Assembly (NCBI RefSeq): GCF_001650345.1
Contig: NZ_LVHF01000012.1
Coordinates: forward strand, 1 to 64,000
Length of the DNA stretch: 64,000 nucleotides
Direction: 5' to 3'
Source: Photobacterium jeanii
GTDB taxonomy: Bacteria; Pseudomonadota; Gammaproteobacteria; Enterobacterales; Vibrionaceae
The position numbers and the translations under genes are program-made. Below are positions 54,824 to 64,000 of this stretch, piece by piece; the stretch's first letter is position 1; the number at the start of each line of letters is the position of its first letter. The notes beneath the pieces were generated by a model. It was not told the origin of the DNA, did no database searches, and worked only from the letters and a program-made list of their open reading frames with translations.

Positions 54824-57800
54824 TTACTGATCATTAAACAGTGTTATGATTTCTTGCTGCGTTAATGCTTTGTGGTAGACCTTAACTTTGTCGAAAGCCA
54901 TCCCTGAGGTGATAGGGCAGTTTTCAGTTTGATCTTTGGCACAGGCAACGGATGTATGCCCACCAACCTTAAATGGCGAACCACCGCCATAACCGGAGCT
55001 GTTCATTGCCGCCATAATAGGTTCGCTACTCTGCGGTAAATCACCTTCAAACAAGTTGCCGTCAAGATAACCTTGCAACTTATTGTTTTCTTTGTCGATA
55101 ATGATAGCCACATGGTGCCATTGTTCATCATCAACAGTGGCCGTTTGGCTAATCATTAGCTTATTGTTTTTCATCAAACGGTCGCGGAACCTTACTTCTA
55201 TTTCTATTCCGTTATCGGTAGAGCGGACTTCCCAGCCTCCATACTGCATATTATTTGGTCCAGATGATGATTTCCCCATGAGCAATTTGGACTCGCTGGT
55301 TTTGCTCATTTTGAACCACATGGAAGCGGTAAAACTCTTATGCCCCGGATCTAAGTAATGGGGCAGTAATTTATGCCCTAGCGCATCGTTTTCCATCTTA
55401 GTTGAAGCAATAAGTGGAACACTCATCGCCACCCCATTATTGTTATCCGCGACAAGAGCTGTATTGATGGTTTTTCCCGTTAGCTTATTAAGATCTGGTG
55501 CGGTTAAATCAAACTGGTTTTGGGTGCTATCTTTGATGGTGTTTACGTCAACTGTCTCCATATCCCAGTCGGTTGCGATGCTAGCATCAAGCACTTGGAT
55601 TTGTACTGGCCCTGTGGTCTGCAATTTGCCATCGGTTGCTGTGTAGGTAAATTGGTCCACGCCAGTAAAATCACGCGGCGGCACATAACTAAGCGTATTA
55701 TTGTGGCGGGTAACCGTCCCCCCTTTGGCGGTAGTGCTGTCAAAGCTCAAGATCTGTAACGCGTCACCATTGGCATCATAATCATTTGCCAACGGGTTGA
55801 TGGTGCCAGATTCATTCTTGTAGACCGTAATATAGTCTTTGAATGTAGCGGGTAGCATTGGGTTTTGTAATGCCTGTGTCGGTTTGAACTTGGTATTGGC
55901 TTGTAAGCGTTGAGTTGTTTTCCATGCCTGCATATTGCCCATGTGGGTTGAAGGCGTTTGGATTTGCTCATTATTATCGGTTTGCTCACCATGCCCAAGA
56001 CCAAAGTTATGACCAATTTCATGGGTAAAGCCCCAATTCATACGGAAGTTAGCAATACAGCCGACCCAGTCGCCACCACCCCAGCAGTAGCCTCCATTGC
56101 GTGAGTCTTGGAACTCAATCGAGAAGTTAGCGTCATCGCGAGCGTGAGGGCGTTTATCAACCGCATTATTTGATTCGCCATGTACTTCAATTAATGCTCG
56201 GCCTATATCCCAGCGCAGTCCTGTTTTTTGCGCCCAAGTGTAGTCCAGTTCATTAATATGACCTTCCATTTGTGCGACGGCATTGATTATGTTGCTACCC
56301 GCTCGTGCGACAAATTGGGAGTTGTTGTGGGTAAAGCTAATTCGGCCAAGGTTATTATGAAAATCCACGCCAGGCTGCGGTAGGTACAAGCGATTTTTTG
56401 TTACGGTGGGTGTCGTAAAATCAATGATAATTTCGTTGTTATTGATTTCGCTGTTGCCAAGCGCTTGGGGATTAATACGATCCTTAATGTTGATGTTTTT
56501 TGTCCAGCGTAGGCGATCACCTCCCCAGACGGAGAGGTAGAGCTTACCTGCAGCATCCACTACCGCAGTGGCAGTTAGGCTTGAATCGTTTTCAACGATG
56601 CCACGGTAAGTCCGCACTTCAGGCATTGGTGTTACAGGCATGAATTGCTGATCGCGACGATCGTCGAAGGTCAATAGTTGGTAGTTTGGCGAACGGACAG
56701 AGTGCTTTTCTAACTCAATATTAAAATCTTGGTCTTTGTTAACCACTTTTAGCGATAAGCGCATTGGTAGGGCTTCGCCTGCAGTTTTACTCGAATCGAT
56801 AACCACGGTGTCGACAACGAGTGGTGCTGCTGTCCAGCTGCTACCAGCCAAACCACGGGTTTCAATGCGAATATAATATTGCTGACCAGCTCGAATACGA
56901 TCTAGTAGCACGCTGTTCTTACCTGCTTTGAGATCGCTTAATTTGATCCTATATTGCCAGCCGTTTTCGTTTGCACCAGCATCCATCTCACCGTAGTAGA
57001 CCCAAACTTCACCGTCAACGGCACTTTGCTCAAGCACGAAGTCGAGCGTGATTTGGTTACCTTGCGTACTTAATCCAGTTTGATAGCCACTTTCAATTTG
57101 TGCTGTGGCAGGGATCAAGCTGCTAGCTGGAGTGAGGTATTTGCCTGTAAGTAGCTGCTTACTGATTGTTGGCCCTTGCCATGCGACAGACAAGTGGTCG
57201 CCACCACCGCCTTCTTTGTGTAAGGCTTCAATGTAGTAAAACTGTCCTTTAGTTAGCTCAATTTCACGAACGATTTGCGAACCATCGTACCAATTATCTA
57301 TCGAGGTGTAGCCATTAATGCGGGCGATAGGTTTGGCTTTATCAGCGCTACTGTCTGGGCTAATGCGTAGCTCACTCGCGTCATCTGAAGCGATCCAAAA
57401 ACGATATTTTCCTGTCTCTGGTACACGTAAATACCCGGAGACACGCTGACCGTAACTACTCCCCATGTCTGCAGGTGATTTGAAGTTTTGCAGTACCGTT
57501 TGCGAAGCAATAGGGGCGAGAGTATTGATGTCTGCAATGGCATTACCTGAAATGCCAGTCCAAACCTGCTGTAGTACCCCTTGTTGTGTCAGTTGAACCG
57601 GTGCAACAGAAAGGATTTGTACTTTAGTTTGGCTAAAGAGCTTACCGCCTGTTTGTTGATCGCTGATTTGCACTGTGAGTGGGAATTGAAGCGAAGTATT
57701 TGTTGGTAATGCTTTAGCGAGTGTTATTTGGCCTTGGTTGTTGATTGCGAAGTAGCCTTGCGGATCACCGTCAATAATACGAAGCTGAGTTGGGTTTGTT

Positions 57801-59614
57801 GCCTGAAAGGTAATTAATCCCAGTTGGCTGCCTACTGCGCTGTTACTCGCTGCAGCAAAGGTATAATGGTTATGCTCGAAGGCTGGGGTACCTGCAATAA
57901 GCGCTGTGGTTTTTACATTTAAGGCAGATGAAAGTGCACTACTATTGCCTGAAATATCGAACGCTTGTAGTTGGACTTTATAATCCGTATTCGGTGTTAA
58001 TTGCTCAAAGGTGTAGTGAGTATTATAGGTTTGCCCAACCTGCTTATCATTAAGGTAAACCTTGTAGAGCACTTGGGTTTGTTTTTCGTCGTTCGATGCT
58101 TGCCAATCTACTGAGATACTTTGGTGGTCACTATTTTTTAGTGTTAGTTGTGATGGCTGTGATGGGGCAATAATGTCATCAATAACGATGATCCCAGTTT
58201 GGCTACTGGCGGAGATATTACCTGCTTTATCAACGGCTTTAACAGTAAAGTTATACTGAGTGTCACTTTGTAACTGGGTTAGCTCGGCAGATAATGTCTT
58301 TGTGTTTTGCAGAAACTGCCCGTGGTTGTAAATGGCGTAGTGATCAACGCCTTGGTTATCGGTCGCTGCTTGCCACTCTAGTAAGACACTGTTTTCGGTT
58401 TTCTTTAACCAATTGAAGGCATTAACTGGCGATGGAGCGCTGACATCGGCAGGATAAATCAGATAAGTATTGCCAATGATTTCACGCGCACTATTTGGGC
58501 GCTGCCAGGCAACGTCGACAAAATCGGCACCACTACCTTCAGCCATGATGGCGCGAAGCAAATACGCTTTGCCGGCTTCTAACTCAATGGTTTTCGATTT
58601 TTGGTGTGGTGATTTATCCCACTGTCCAATTCCGGTATAGCTTGGAACATAAGCAATTTTGTTGAGCTGATCTTCGCTGGTGGAATCGCTGAGCCATAAC
58701 TCAGCATCGTCATCAGATGCAATCCAGAAAGTATATTCACCCGTAACAGGAGGAACGATATAGGCTGTCATGCGTTGCCCGTACCAGTTACCAGTATTGC
58801 GAGGTGATGAAAAACTGGTTTCGGTAGTAACAGAGCTCGGTGCATGAGGAAAGCTTGGGTGCGTTTTTAGTGCTGCAACTTTTCCTGTCATGTTATCGCC
58901 AGTATAAACTTCGCGTAGTACACCTTTGTTTTGTTCATCAGCAAAGCCGATTTTTAGCTCTGTTGTTGCAAGGCTAAAGCTATCACTTGCTTCGATTTTT
59001 ACATCAAGCACTTTACCTGCAAGCGAGGCAACCTTGTCGGTTGTGGTGATTTCGCCTTGCTCTGATATACGCAAAAAGTCATTTGCTTCGGTAGGAGATA
59101 GGCGGTAACTGATTGGGTCATTATTGGCATCAGTTGCGGTGATCTTTGCGACTAGCGTGCCAGTGCTAGCTTGGCTCATCAAGATCACAGGTGCAGTGAG
59201 AGCTTTGATAACGGGCGCATCGTTTGCAAGTGTCGTGAGTGTGATTGTGCGTGCGAGAGCCGTTTTTCCTTCTTTGCTGACACTGACAACATCGTAGCGG
59301 TAACTTTGATTCGGTGTCAGGTTGTTATCCGAGTAGGCAAAAAAGCCTTTTTCAACTTCGGCAACTTGTTTGCCGTCACGATAAATGAAGTAGCGCTCGG
59401 CTTGGTGCTTATCTTGCCATCCTAATGTAATTGAGCTCTTAGTAATGGTGATTGAGCGAAGCTGTTCAACAGGAGGGATCTCACTATTTGGTGCAACCGG
59501 TTTTGAAGGCGTGACCGGAATTTTAGGGGGAGTGGGAGAGGAGTTTGATTCGCCGCCACAAGCTGTGAGCAAGCAAAGCGAAGCGATAAGGCCAATCGAC
59601 TTTTTAAATTGCAT
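54824..59614 (-). CDS. Giant lipoprotein with PA14, FN3 and metzincin-type protease domains
   Basis: 1596 residues. The lipobox LTAC gives C19. Domains in order: FN3 (~50-130), cadherin-like (~135-230), PA14 (~232-390), two FN3 (~395-570), cadherin-like (~575-670), PA14 (~675-830), then a peptidase region with HEIGHNFGLGH at 1198-1208 (HExxHxxGxxH). A cadherin-like domain (~1270-1350) and a LamG/concanavalin-like C-terminal domain (~1400-1596) follow. PA14 domains bind carbohydrate, so it may attack glycoproteins such as mucin on the cell surface, as M66 enzymes do. The M66 likeness is limited to the zinc motif. Confidence 0.82.
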   Translation of the reverse strand: MQFKKSIGLIASLCLLTACGGESNSSPTPPKIPVTPSKPVAPNSEIPPVEQLRSITITKSSITLGWQDKHQAERYFIYRDGKQVAEVEKGFFAYSDNNLTPNQSYRYDVVSVSKEGKTALARTITLTTLANDAPVIKALTAPVILMSQASTGTLVAKITATDANNDPISYRLSPTEANDFLRISEQGEITTTDKVASLAGKVLDVKIEASDSFSLATTELKIGFADEQNKGVLREVYTGDNMTGKVAALKTHPSFPHAPSSVTTETSFSSPRNTGNWYGQRMTAYIVPPVTGEYTFWIASDDDAELWLSDSTSEDQLNKIAYVPSYTGIGQWDKSPHQKSKTIELEAGKAYLLRAIMAEGSGADFVDVAWQRPNSAREIIGNTYLIYPADVSAPSPVNAFNWLKKTENSVLLEWQAATDNQGVDHYAIYNHGQFLQNTKTLSAELTQLQSDTQYNFTVKAVDKAGNISASSQTGIIVIDDIIAPSQPSQLTLKNSDHQSISVDWQASNDEKQTQVLYKVYLNDKQVGQTYNTHYTFEQLTPNTDYKVQLQAFDISGNSSALSSALNVKTTALIAGTPAFEHNHYTFAAASNSAVGSQLGLITFQATNPTQLRIIDGDPQGYFAINNQGQITLAKALPTNTSLQFPLTVQISDQQTGGKLFSQTKVQILSVAPVQLTQQGVLQQVWTGISGNAIADINTLAPIASQTVLQNFKSPADMGSSYGQRVSGYLRVPETGKYRFWIASDDASELRISPDSSADKAKPIARINGYTSIDNWYDGSQIVREIELTKGQFYYIEALHKEGGGGDHLSVAWQGPTISKQLLTGKYLTPASSLIPATAQIESGYQTGLSTQGNQITLDFVLEQSAVDGEVWVYYGEMDAGANENGWQYRIKLSDLKAGKNSVLLDRIRAGQQYYIRIETRGLAGSSWTAAPLVVDTVVIDSSKTAGEALPMRLSLKVVNKDQDFNIELEKHSVRSPNYQLLTFDDRRDQQFMPVTPMPEVRTYRGIVENDSSLTATAVVDAAGKLYLSVWGGDRLRWTKNINIKDRINPQALGNSEINNNEIIIDFTTPTVTKNRLYLPQPGVDFHNNLGRISFTHNNSQFVARAGSNIINAVAQMEGHINELDYTWAQKTGLRWDIGRALIEVHGESNNAVDKRPHARDDANFSIEFQDSRNGGYCWGGGDWVGCIANFRMNWGFTHEIGHNFGLGHGEQTDNNEQIQTPSTHMGNMQAWKTTQRLQANTKFKPTQALQNPMLPATFKDYITVYKNESGTINPLANDYDANGDALQILSFDSTTAKGGTVTRHNNTLSYVPPRDFTGVDQFTYTATDGKLQTTGPVQIQVLDASIATDWDMETVDVNTIKDSTQNQFDLTAPDLNKLTGKTINTALVADNNNGVAMSVPLIASTKMENDALGHKLLPHYLDPGHKSFTASMWFKMSKTSESKLLMGKSSSGPNNMQYGGWEVRSTDNGIEIEVRFRDRLMKNNKLMISQTATVDDEQWHHVAIIIDKENNKLQGYLDGNLFEGDLPQSSEPIMAAMNSSGYGGGSPFKVGGHTSVACAKDQTENCPITSGMAFDKVKVYHKALTQQEIITLFNDQ

Positions 59615-59907
59615 ATAGATTCTTATTCTTGATGTTGTAATGGATAGCTATAAAAAAACACTAATACGTTGTTGGTGTTATGGTTTTCGTTTGAGTTATA
59701 AATGTGAATTATGGACTTATGGATGAAAGCGATAAAGTGCCTTGGGGCTTTATTTGTCAATAGATCACGAATTAGGTACCCATCTTTATTTTTTGTTTAA
59801 CCGATGAGCGCTCAGTGACGCTAATGAGCTAATTGACAGTTAGTTTTGTCTCTATAGGTGCTTCGGTTAGCGGAAGGCTCTGTGATAGAAAAGGGGCATC
59901 AAGCGAT
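59615..59907. other. Promoter region of the metzincin lipoprotein gene
   Basis: 293 bp between the lipoprotein start and the chemoreceptor terminator. The 8-bp palindrome GAGCGCTC lies near 59805. No small gene is visible. Confidence 0.4.
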
Positions 59908-59938
59908 AAAAAAAGAGCCAGCGAAAGCTGACTCTTTT
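59908..59938 (-). terminator. Terminator of the dCache chemoreceptor gene
   Basis: A 12-position stem (one C-A mismatch) closed by a GAAA tetraloop, with a minus-strand T run after it (TTTTTTTATC). Confidence 0.88.
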
Positions 59939-59961
59939 GAATGATTTGGGTGCGTTGTAAT

Positions 59962-62052
59962 TTAAGTGCGGAAGTTATTTAACTCTTTACGTAAATCAGC
60001 AGCGTTACTTGCAAGGCTTACCGTAATTTCAACCGATTCATTCATGCTTTCCATCGCATCGTTAGCGGTTTCGTTGATGATCACGACATTACGGTTTACT
60101 TCTTCAGTGACAGAACTTTGCTCTTCAGCCGCAGAGGCGATCTGGTTGTTCATGTCATTGATCACATTGATCGCTGCATTGATTTCTTCCAGTGCAATTT
60201 GTGCAGCCTGAGTTTCGCCACGGGTATCTGAAGCTTGCTGCTGGCTCTCTTCCATAAGATGAACAATCGATTGTGTTTCATCTTCAAGGCGAGACAGCAT
60301 GCCTTTAATTTCTTCGGTTGAGTTTTGCGTACGGTTAGCTAGGTTACGTACCTCATCAGCAACTACCGCAAAACCGCGACCAAATTCACCCGCACGTGCC
60401 GCTTCAATTGCAGCGTTAAGTGCCAGTAGGTTGGTTTGATCAGCAATACCACCAATTTCAGATAAGATATTCTGAATAGCAGCACTTGATTCCGCCAAAC
60501 GTTGGATTTGATCTTGAGCGTTATGAATGCGCTCTGCAAGTTGGGTCACTGAGTTCGCCGCGTAGTCCATTTTACTGATGCCATCTTGGCTACTCGTTTG
60601 AACTTGGTTTGCAGCTGCAGCAGCTTGAACCGCAGAGTTTGCTACTTCTTGTGCGGTCGCACTCATTTCATTAATTGCTGTTGCTAGAGAGTTCACTTCT
60701 CCTAGCTGAGTTAGCAACTTATCTTTAGCAACGTCTGCTTTAATGCGGCCTTCACCAGCACTTGCATCCACATGCTCTGCGGTATTGGTTGCATGGCGAA
60801 GCGTGTCTTGCATACGGCTTAGGAAGGTATTAAACCAGTGTGCAAGTTGACCTGTTTCGTCTTTGCTATTGATTTGGATGCGGTGTGTCAGATCACCTTC
60901 ACCTTCCGCAATATCACGCATGCGATCAACAAGCTGAGCCAAGATATTACCGATACGTGTTGCTAGCGTTAGCATGGCGATGATGCCTACGATTGCAGCC
61001 ATGATACCGGCTGTAATACCTTTAGAAATCGCGCTCTCGCTTTGAGCTTCACTCCAATTGGTGAATTCTGTTACGTCTTTAGCAAGCAGATCTGCTGGAA
61101 TTGCAACCATGACTACCCAAGGCTCACCTGATGTATCAACAGAAGATACCGCGACAATCTCGTGTCCTAAAGTCAGTAGTTCATCGCGTGGGTTATTAGC
61201 CATTGCCTGAATGTTTGACCAACGAGCAGCCGTTTCACCAGAAACCTTCTTGCCTACATCTGCGGCATTCTTGCTGTGCGCCATGATGATGCCATCCCAA
61301 GAGGTGATCATAATGTCACCTTGGCCTTGGTAAAGTTGGCGAGCAAGCTGCTCACTTTGTCCTTGGAATTCAGCAAGTGACCAGTCAAAACCAAGAGAAC
61401 CAACGATTTTGCCATCCACTTTTAGTGGCTGACTAATGGTCGTGATTAGCTCTTTATTACCACGCACATCGTAGTAATAAGGTTCCATCACAAAAGTATT
61501 ACCGCTTTCAAATGGCGCTAAGTGCCATTCGTCAATACGCTCACCGTTGCTATTTAAATTTTGGTTACGGAATGATGCCATTGCCGCAGGTTCAAAGCTG
61601 GTTGCTGTTGGTGAGAAAAATGGTGATAGATAGCCCTGCTCATTGATTGCAGCAAGACCATTGGCTGTCGTAGGGTTTTGCCAATGTTGCTCTTCCCACA
61701 CCATGTAACCAGCAAAAACAGTATCGTTTTGCGTTTTAAGTGCGGCAATGAACTGTTCTACGAGTAGATCAGCACTTGCGTCAGATGAACTACTAAGCTC
61801 AAGCATGGCACGAAGCTGAACAAGATTAGCTAGAACAGGTGCAAGTTGGCTGTTTAGCGTATTGCTTTGTTCTGTTGCCGTCGAGATCAGGTTTGCCTTC
61901 GTTGTCTCAGAAAGCTGAGTCGACACTTTGTCAGTGATTTGCTGTTGTACTTCAGTAAATGAATAGGTTGTGAACGCCATGGCAATACCCAAGGTAAAGA
62001 CCATCGCAACTCCTGCGCTAACAGCAATACGTGTTTTTATTGATTTAAACAC
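59962..62052 (-). CDS. Methyl-accepting chemotaxis protein with dCache sensor
   Basis: 696 residues starting at GTG 62052, with GAGGG about 8 nt upstream. Membrane helices lie near 9-30 and 345-370. The ~300-residue periplasmic part is a double-Cache domain: the [21 protein letters not shown] segment is typical of the ligand-binding PDC site. HAMP follows (~365-420), then the signalling domain with tip [38 protein letters not shown]. Such receptors usually bind amino acids, polyamines or carboxylates. No adaptation pentapeptide is present at the C-terminus. It has its own terminator. Confidence 0.94.
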   Translation of the reverse strand: MFKSIKTRIAVSAGVAMVFTLGIAMAFTTYSFTEVQQQITDKVSTQLSETTKANLISTATEQSNTLNSQLAPVLANLVQLRAMLELSSSSDASADLLVEQFIAALKTQNDTVFAGYMVWEEQHWQNPTTANGLAAINEQGYLSPFFSPTATSFEPAAMASFRNQNLNSNGERIDEWHLAPFESGNTFVMEPYYYDVRGNKELITTISQPLKVDGKIVGSLGFDWSLAEFQGQSEQLARQLYQGQGDIMITSWDGIIMAHSKNAADVGKKVSGETAARWSNIQAMANNPRDELLTLGHEIVAVSSVDTSGEPWVVMVAIPADLLAKDVTEFTNWSEAQSESAISKGITAGIMAAIVGIIAMLTLATRIGNILAQLVDRMRDIAEGEGDLTHRIQINSKDETGQLAHWFNTFLSRMQDTLRHATNTAEHVDASAGEGRIKADVAKDKLLTQLGEVNSLATAINEMSATAQEVANSAVQAAAAANQVQTSSQDGISKMDYAANSVTQLAERIHNAQDQIQRLAESSAAIQNILSEIGGIADQTNLLALNAAIEAARAGEFGRGFAVVADEVRNLANRTQNSTEEIKGMLSRLEDETQSIVHLMEESQQQASDTRGETQAAQIALEEINAAINVINDMNNQIASAAEEQSSVTEEVNRNVVIINETANDAMESMNESVEITVSLASNAADLRKELNNFRT

Positions 62053-62489
62053 GATAATTCCCTCAAATGATAAAAACTATTAACTAAAAGTGATGTTTGG
62101 TAGAAGTTATGTCTTGTAATTATGCAAACGGATTTTATCGGACTCTTATTAATAGCGAATGGAAAGCTATGATGTGTTATGAATCTATATTAATGGTGTG
62201 TTAACAGCTCTGCGCTAACCCCTTTATTTATAAGGGGCATTAAAATAGCCTATGAAATGAAATAAATTGAGATTAATTCAAGTGGCTGTTTTATATGATA
62301 AAAGCGTGTCGATTATTTGACGTTTTTTGGGTGGTTGTCGTCAAAATTTCTTATGATGGCGTCGTCATATAGGATGTCACTGTTACTGCTGTATGGAAGA
62401 GCTTTGCTGATGCGACTTATTTCGGCAAGACCTTGTTAACAAGGCATGTTAAAGTGGTTTGCTATTGAATTATTAGGTCGTTGTTGTTG
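62053..62489. other. Divergent promoter region
   Basis: 437 bp between the dCache receptor and cobO. AT-rich with no clear operator. Both promoters must lie here; I see no small gene or RNA. Confidence 0.4.
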
Positions 62490-63098
62490 ATGTTATCGGA
62501 AAAAAGTAAGCTCAAAGCGCAGACCGCGCGTCATAAGGAAATGAAGAAAAAAGTCCATCAAAAATCGGACTTAGCGACTAATAACGCGCGTCGAACCTTG
62601 GTATTAACGGGGAACGGTAAAGGGAAAACCAGCTCAGGTTTTGGGATGGTGTTTCGTGCTTTAGGTCATGGTCAACAATGTGCGGTCGTACAGTTTTTAA
62701 AAGGCGACGGCGAAAGTGGCGAGCGTAACCTGCTGCAGCAGTTGGGTGTTCCAGTTATCACCATGAATACAGGCTGTTCGTTTAAAGAAGGCTATTGCGC
62801 AGAGTTTGAACGAGTACGGGCAAAAGAAGTGTGGCAGCAAACGCGTGAGTTTTTGCAAGATGAAAGCATTGATTTGGTTTTGCTTGATGAAGTGACATAC
62901 ACGATAGCGCGTAAACACTTGGATGTTGATGAGATGATCGCCGCATTTGAAGCGCGACCTGCACACCAGTCCTTGATTTTAACGGGGCGAGCGGCACACC
63001 GAAAATTGCGTGAATACGCAGATACTGTCTCGCGAGTCGACAGTGTTAAACACGGATTGCAGCAAGGTTTATCGGCTCGAAAGGGGATTGAGTATTAG
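62490..63098 (+). CDS. cobO: Cob(I)alamin adenosyltransferase (CobO/BtuR type)
   Basis: 202 residues from the ATG at 62490; three TTG codons precede it and are unlikely starts. The P-loop GNGKGKTS at 41-48 is diagnostic, and the segment VVQFLKGDGESGERNLLQQLG and the later LVLLDEVTYTIARKHLD match the family. It transfers the adenosyl group of ATP to cob(I)alamin to make coenzyme B12, in the cytosol. No B12 riboswitch is visible upstream. No other cobalamin gene is nearby in the window. Confidence 0.94.
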   Translation: MLSEKSKLKAQTARHKEMKKKVHQKSDLATNNARRTLVLTGNGKGKTSSGFGMVFRALGHGQQCAVVQFLKGDGESGERNLLQQLGVPVITMNTGCSFKEGYCAEFERVRAKEVWQQTREFLQDESIDLVLLDEVTYTIARKHLDVDEMIAAFEARPAHQSLILTGRAAHRKLREYADTVSRVDSVKHGLQQGLSARKGIEY

Positions 63099-63113
63099 CC
63101 TTTGCCTACGATT

Positions 63114-63156
63114 AAGAAGACCCTCGTAGCTTAGATGAAAAAACTACAAGGGTCTG
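63114..63156. terminator. Hairpin between cobO and the peroxidase gene
   Basis: A stem of AGACCCT/AGGGTCT plus GTAG/CTAC with a bulge on each side and a 14-nt loop. It has a short minus-strand U-rich tail (TCTTCTT), so it probably ends the peroxidase transcript, and may also slow cobO. Confidence 0.55.
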
Positions 63157-63174
63157 ATCTTAGTTTGTGAGTTG

Positions 63175-63190
63175 TAAGCGTTAACGCTTA
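63175..63190. repeat. Perfect 16-bp palindrome
   Basis: TAAGCGTTAACGCTTA lies between the two convergent genes. It may form a cruciform or a small hairpin, or bind a dimeric protein, but no regulatory role is expected at the 3' ends of two genes. Confidence 0.4.
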
Positions 63191-63209
63191 GCGATTGTGG
63201 ATCTAAGTA

Positions 63210-64000
63210 CTACCAACGGGTATCAACGTGGATCACCCCAACATTCGACACATTTCCTGCGGTATCTTTCACCCGGTATGAAATTGTCACATCTTTGTTG
63301 ATGTTGGCATGGTAGCTTATTGAACCATCACCGTGATTAACCACTTTACCATCCATCTGACTTGGTTTTTTCACTATTTCAACGGATGTGATATCCAGTG
63401 GAATATCTGATGCATCGTTATCGAGTACGTTGATAGTTAAGGCGCCAAAGAAAGAGCCTGAAAGGTGATCATCAATGGCTTTTGGACCCGTAGGTACTGG
63501 CTCAGTCGTCGTTTGACTCAAGAAAGGTTGGATTGCAGGTAAATTTTTCGCTTCACGACCATCCGCCCCAACAGCTGGGATTTCAAGCCACTCGGTTTGT
63601 GCTTTACCATCTTTATCCACACTTACGCCGTATTCGTCACCAATGTGCCCGTTAGGTACAAAGATTTGTGGACGATCAAACGGTGCTTTCTCCCAACGAA
63701 CACGTTCATCGGTTAAGGCTTTTAGGAAGGCAACCAAGTCATCGATTTGTTGCTCGCTTAAGCCTAACGGCATGATATCACGGTCAAGGTTTGAGTGATC
63801 ACCCTCATAAGCAGTCGTGTTCGTGCCGTCAGGTAACGTGCGTGCATTACCGCCTCGGTTATAGAACTCAATGACCTGACGTAATGTCGCCATCCCACCG
63901 TTATGCATGTAAGGACCGGTGAGTTCGATGTTACGGAGCCCTGGAACTTTAAATGCACCATCAATGGCGTTTTTCTCATGCTGACCGATAGGTGTACCCG
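63210..64000 (-). CDS. Di-haem cytochrome c peroxidase family protein with C-terminal Ig-like domain (partial)
   Basis: The reading frame is open to the window edge; its N-terminal part and haem-attachment CxxCH sites lie outside. The visible ~263 residues contain [20 protein letters not shown], the family signature with the distal Met of the high-potential haem in PYMHNG, followed by [17 protein letters not shown] of the cytochrome domain. After residue ~150 of the visible part a cadherin/Ig-like domain ([10 protein letters not shown] to VIHVDTRW) is fused at the C-terminus, which is not usual for CcpA. Periplasmic peroxidase or MauG-like activity is likely. The stop codon is at 63210. Confidence 0.85.
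   Translation of the reverse strand, partial: GTPIGQHEKNAIDGAFKVPGLRNIELTGPYMHNGGMATLRQVIEFYNRGGNARTLPDGTNTTAYEGDHSNLDRDIMPLGLSEQQIDDLVAFLKALTDERVRWEKAPFDRPQIFVPNGHIGDEYGVSVDKDGKAQTEWLEIPAVGADGREAKNLPAIQPFLSQTTTEPVPTGPKAIDDHLSGSFFGALTINVLDNDASDIPLDITSVEIVKKPSQMDGKVVNHGDGSISYHANINKDVTISYRVKDTAGNVSNVGVIHVDTRW

Noticed and set aside
54824-59614. Firm assignment of the large lipoprotein to peptidase family M66 (TagA/StcE)
   Set aside because: Only the zinc motif is shared by eye; the flanking residues do not settle the family.

Overview
The window looks like chromosomal DNA of a marine member of the Vibrionaceae, most like Vibrio. The grounds are a Vibrio-type M9 collagenase and GH18 chitinase, a 367-residue PurC, an aapJQMP amino-acid ABC operon, a UPF0319–rlmI–yccX–tusE–yccA block, AT-rich intergenic DNA, and tRNA-Ser(UGA)/tRNA-Asp in tandem. 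The species cannot be named from the sequence alone. I see no prophage, transposase, integrase, CRISPR array or rRNA.

Layout. Positions 1-5.2 kb hold the end of a tRNA unit (tRNA-Cys), a small exported metalloprotease, an HTH regulator and a secreted collagenase. Positions 5.3-13 kb hold an accessory-looking block: a DUF917/hydantoin-racemase operon, an unassigned 399-residue protein, a 998-residue XRE-STAND-TPR regulator and an EIIC-like membrane protein. Positions 13.4-18.7 kb hold a transglutaminase-like protein, a 46-residue Cys-rich protein, an acetyl-CoA hydrolase/transferase and a WS/DGAT acyltransferase. Positions 18.8-22 kb hold a sulfur module: a CoA-disulfide/persulfide reductase-rhodanese fusion divergent from two YeeE/YedE half-transporters. 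Positions 22-26.2 kb hold an aromatic amino-acid permease with a long leader and a three-lipoprotein operon. Positions 26.2-33.2 kb hold a structured gene-free stretch, purC with a PurR operator, an outer-membrane barrel, a DUF4397 lipoprotein, a UvrD-like helicase and an L,D-transpeptidase-like protein. Positions 33.6-41 kb hold the chitinase, a UPF0319 protein and a surface protease/propeller/barrel protein. Positions 41-45.6 kb hold rlmI, a chemoreceptor, yccX, tusE and yccA. Positions 46-50.2 kb hold aapJQMP, followed by two tRNAs. Positions 51.4-64 kb hold a catalase with a 51-residue membrane peptide, a dicarboxylate-type symporter, a 1596-residue metzincin lipoprotein, a dCache chemoreceptor, cobO and a truncated di-haem cytochrome c peroxidase.

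The most interesting structure is in 5.2-9 kb. Three TGATAC hexamers at exact 11-bp spacing lie upstream of the DUF917 operon. Five copies (four clear, one degenerate) of the same hexamer at 10-11 bp spacing, on the opposite strand, lie between the 399-residue protein and the STAND regulator. In each case the hexamer reads in the direction of the gene it would control. This suggests a MalT-like regulon in which a STAND ATPase oligomerises on helically phased half-sites, but with an N-terminal XRE DNA-binding domain. Neither the inducer nor the function of the 399-residue protein is known.

Many genes fit a particle-degrading marine lifestyle: collagenase, chitinase, other metalloproteases, chemoreceptors and amino-acid uptake. 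Several start codons were moved to a downstream ATG with a clear Shine-Dalgarno sequence where the longest reading frame began at TTG or GTG.
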